From: CAUZIB01 sp963663925
Lineage (GTDB): Bacteria > Acidobacteriota > Vicinamibacteria > Vicinamibacterales > UBA8438
NCBI GenBank assembly: GCA_965237405.1
Contig: OZ250139.1
Coordinates: 1,116,001 to 1,180,000, forward strand
DNA length: 64,000 nt
Reading direction: 5' to 3'
Shown here: positions 62,379 to 64,000 of the stretch, piece after piece
Numbering within the stretch: the first letter of the stretch is position 1
Layout: every line of letters starts with the position of its first letter
Notes under the pieces: model-generated
Seen by the model: the letters and a program-made list of their open reading frames with translations, nothing else
Told to the model about the DNA's origin: nothing
The model's database searches: none
Position numbers and translations under genes: made by a program

Positions 62379-63776
62379 TCATCCCATTTTCTGCATTGAA
62401 CCCAGGAAGTCCGCGTTCGATTTCGTCTTACGCATCTTGTCGAGTAGTAGCTCCATAGCTTCGACTGACGAGAGACCGTTTAAGACCTTCCTGAGAACCC
62501 ACACGCGATTTAGGTCGTCCGAATTCAGAAGCAGCTCTTCCTTTCGCGTCCCGCTCTTCTGGATATCGATCGCCGGGAACACGCGTTTATCGACAAGCTT
62601 CCGCTCAAGGTGAATCTCCATATTACCGGTGCCCTTGAACTCCTCGAAGATAACGTCGTCCATGCGCGACCCGGTATCGACGAGGGCAGTCGCCATAATC
62701 GTTAGTGAGCCTCCTTCCTCGATGTTTCGCGCCGCGCCAAAGAAACGCTTCGGCTTCTGCAAGGCGTTGGAATCGAGCCCGCCCGACAGTACCTTCCCAG
62801 ACGGTGGAATGACGGTGTTATAGGCACGAGCGAGGCGCGTGATCGAGTCGAGCAGAATCACGACGTCCTTCCGATGCTCCACCAGACGCTTCGCCTTCTC
62901 GATCACCATTTCAGCCACCTGCACGTGACGCTGCGCCGGTTCGTCAAACGTCGACGAGATCACCTCGCCGTCGACCGATCGCTGCATGTCGGTCACCTCC
63001 TCCGGGCGTTCGTCAATCAGGAGGACGATTAAATATATCTCAGAGTGGTTTTTGGAGATCGACTGTGCGATATTCTGCAGCAACATTGTCTTGCCCGTCC
63101 GCGGCGCGGCGACAATCACGCCGCGCTGTCCTTTTCCAATCGGGGTCATCAAGTCCATGACACGGGCCGACAGATTGGTACTGGCACTCTCGAGCGTGAT
63201 ACGTTCCTGTGGGTACAGGGGCGTGAGATTCTCAAAGAAGACCTTGTCACGCGCCTGATCAGGCGACTCGAAGTTGACAGCCTCGACTTTGATCAGCGCG
63301 AAATAGCGCTCGCCCTCCTTCGGCGGCCGGATTTGACCCGAAACGGTATCGCCGGTCTGAAGATCGAACTTCCGGATCTGCGAAGGCGACACGTAAATGT
63401 CGTCTGGTCCCGGGAGATAGTTGTAATCTGGAGCCCTCAGGAACCCAAACCCGTCAGGCAACACCTCCAGGACCCCTTCGGAGAAGATGAACCCGCTCTG
63501 CTCCGTCTGTGCCTTCAGGATTTGGAAGATGAGATCCTGCTTGCGCATGCCTGTCGCGCCGGCCACGTTGAGATCCTTAGCGATTTGGGTCAGCTTCGCG
63601 ATGCTCATGTCTTTGAGCTCGCCAATGTTCAGTGTATTGCCCGAGCGTTTCTGGGTGGGCTTCCCACCGCCTTGCTTGGGACCTGGCGGCTTTGCCGTGT
63701 CAACGGCGGCTAGCGAGTCGGGCATGTCCGAGTGATCGGCGGAAGATTGCGGGGTGTGTTTCTGATTAGTTGGCAT
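62379..63776 (-). CDS. rho: Transcription termination factor Rho
   Basis: The 465-residue protein starts with a low-complexity segment of about 45 residues, then the Rho N-terminal domain (LNIGELKDMSIAKLTQIAKD), the cold-shock-like RNA-binding domain (GVLEVLPDGFGFLRAPDYNY, DIYVSPSQIRKFDLQTGD) and a hexameric ATPase with Walker A VAAPRTGKTMLLQNIAQ, Walker B VVILLDSITRLARAYN and a Q-loop/R-loop region (SGGLDSNALQKPKRFFGAAR). Length is slightly above E. coli Rho because of the extra N-terminal segment. It ends transcription by RNA translocation. Confidence 0.97.
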   Translation of the reverse strand: MPTNQKHTPQSSADHSDMPDSLAAVDTAKPPGPKQGGGKPTQKRSGNTLNIGELKDMSIAKLTQIAKDLNVAGATGMRKQDLIFQILKAQTEQSGFIFSEGVLEVLPDGFGFLRAPDYNYLPGPDDIYVSPSQIRKFDLQTGDTVSGQIRPPKEGERYFALIKVEAVNFESPDQARDKVFFENLTPLYPQERITLESASTNLSARVMDLMTPIGKGQRGVIVAAPRTGKTMLLQNIAQSISKNHSEIYLIVLLIDERPEEVTDMQRSVDGEVISSTFDEPAQRHVQVAEMVIEKAKRLVEHRKDVVILLDSITRLARAYNTVIPPSGKVLSGGLDSNALQKPKRFFGAARNIEEGGSLTIMATALVDTGSRMDDVIFEEFKGTGNMEIHLERKLVDKRVFPAIDIQKSGTRKEELLLNSDDLNRVWVLRKVLNGLSSVEAMELLLDKMRKTKSNADFLGSMQKMG

Positions 63777-64000
63777 GAGGTTTCATCGTGCTAAGTGTTA
63801 GGGAGTGATCAGCCAAACGGCTGGGATTCGCGGGAGTGTCGCCCGCTAGATGTGTAATGTGCTGAAACGAGAATGGCTGGTTGGAGGAACCCTGACCTAT
63901 AACGTCACTCTCAGTATAGGCACCTTATCCAAGCGTGTCAAACGGCCTCGGGCAACTCGCCGATTGCCATCAAGCTGCATGATACAATCGGATCCAGACC
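63777..64000. other. Region upstream of rho, no gene seen
   Basis: No coding frame is supported. The promoter and any autoregulatory leader of rho should lie here, but I could not point to specific boxes. Confidence 0.4.

Overview
The window looks like chromosome of an uncultured Acidobacteriota (Vicinamibacteria-like) bacterium. This is inferred from gene content: a DUF1592/DUF1588-type multidomain cytochrome followed by a DUF1552 protein and an ankyrin protein, five paralogues of a secreted 'PDLQGVW ... CHEGNY' family, DUF6644-like and DUF4159 proteins, and a Rho / HspR-DnaJ-ClpB core. No rRNA or marker gene fixes the taxonomy.

Layout. 1-17,250: secreted and envelope genes (an outer-membrane-like protein, a 17-repeat SEL1 protein, three members of the paralogous family, the cytochrome/DUF1552/ankyrin trio, a Yip1 protein, a di-haem cytochrome c with an in-frame amber codon, a lipoprotein, a TVP38/TMEM64 protein). 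17,600-22,650: a gene graveyard with a broken metallo-beta-lactamase gene cut by an IS3-family element, a SEL1 remnant, broken membrane and Rieske genes, and a recombinase fragment. 22,651-31,942: a compact 9.3-kb element in a tRNA-Arg(CCT) gene. It carries integrase, AlpA, a DnaB-N/RepA-type replication protein, terminase, capsid, protease and portal on one strand, with no tail or lysis genes, so it resembles a capsid-forming phage satellite (cfPICI). 32,091-38,725: a second candidate element bounded by 26-bp direct repeats, with a broken integrase, a three-gene ABC exporter operon and an IS copy. 38,800-50,200: a DASS transporter, a broken alpha/beta-hydrolase gene with a rearranged 5' end, two more members of the paralogous family, two DUF6644-like membrane genes, a DUF1223 gene, a methyltransferase, an intact metallo-beta-lactamase and a third IS copy. 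50,300-64,000: mostly housekeeping genes (apt, acylphosphatase, tRNA-Pro, hydroxypyruvate isomerase, hemH, bacilliredoxin, an NSS transporter, hspR-dnaJ-clpB, a CDGSH protein, rho).

How parts work together. The satellite genes form one directional module from excision and control (int, RHH-like gene, alpA) through replication (helicase with embedded repeats) to packaging and capsid. The exporter genes overlap by 4 bp each and should make one membrane-fusion/ATPase/permease complex. The hspR-dnaJ-clpB operon starts from a near-consensus promoter whose -10 box lies inside a perfect palindrome, the expected arrangement for self-repression by HspR.

Caution. Six or more frameshifts, including ones in clpB and the CDGSH gene, can each be repaired by lengthening a short homopolymer by one base. 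That pattern fits residual long-read errors. The nonsense substitutions in the satellite integrase, the di-haem cytochrome and the metallo-beta-lactamase copy do not fit it and may be real.
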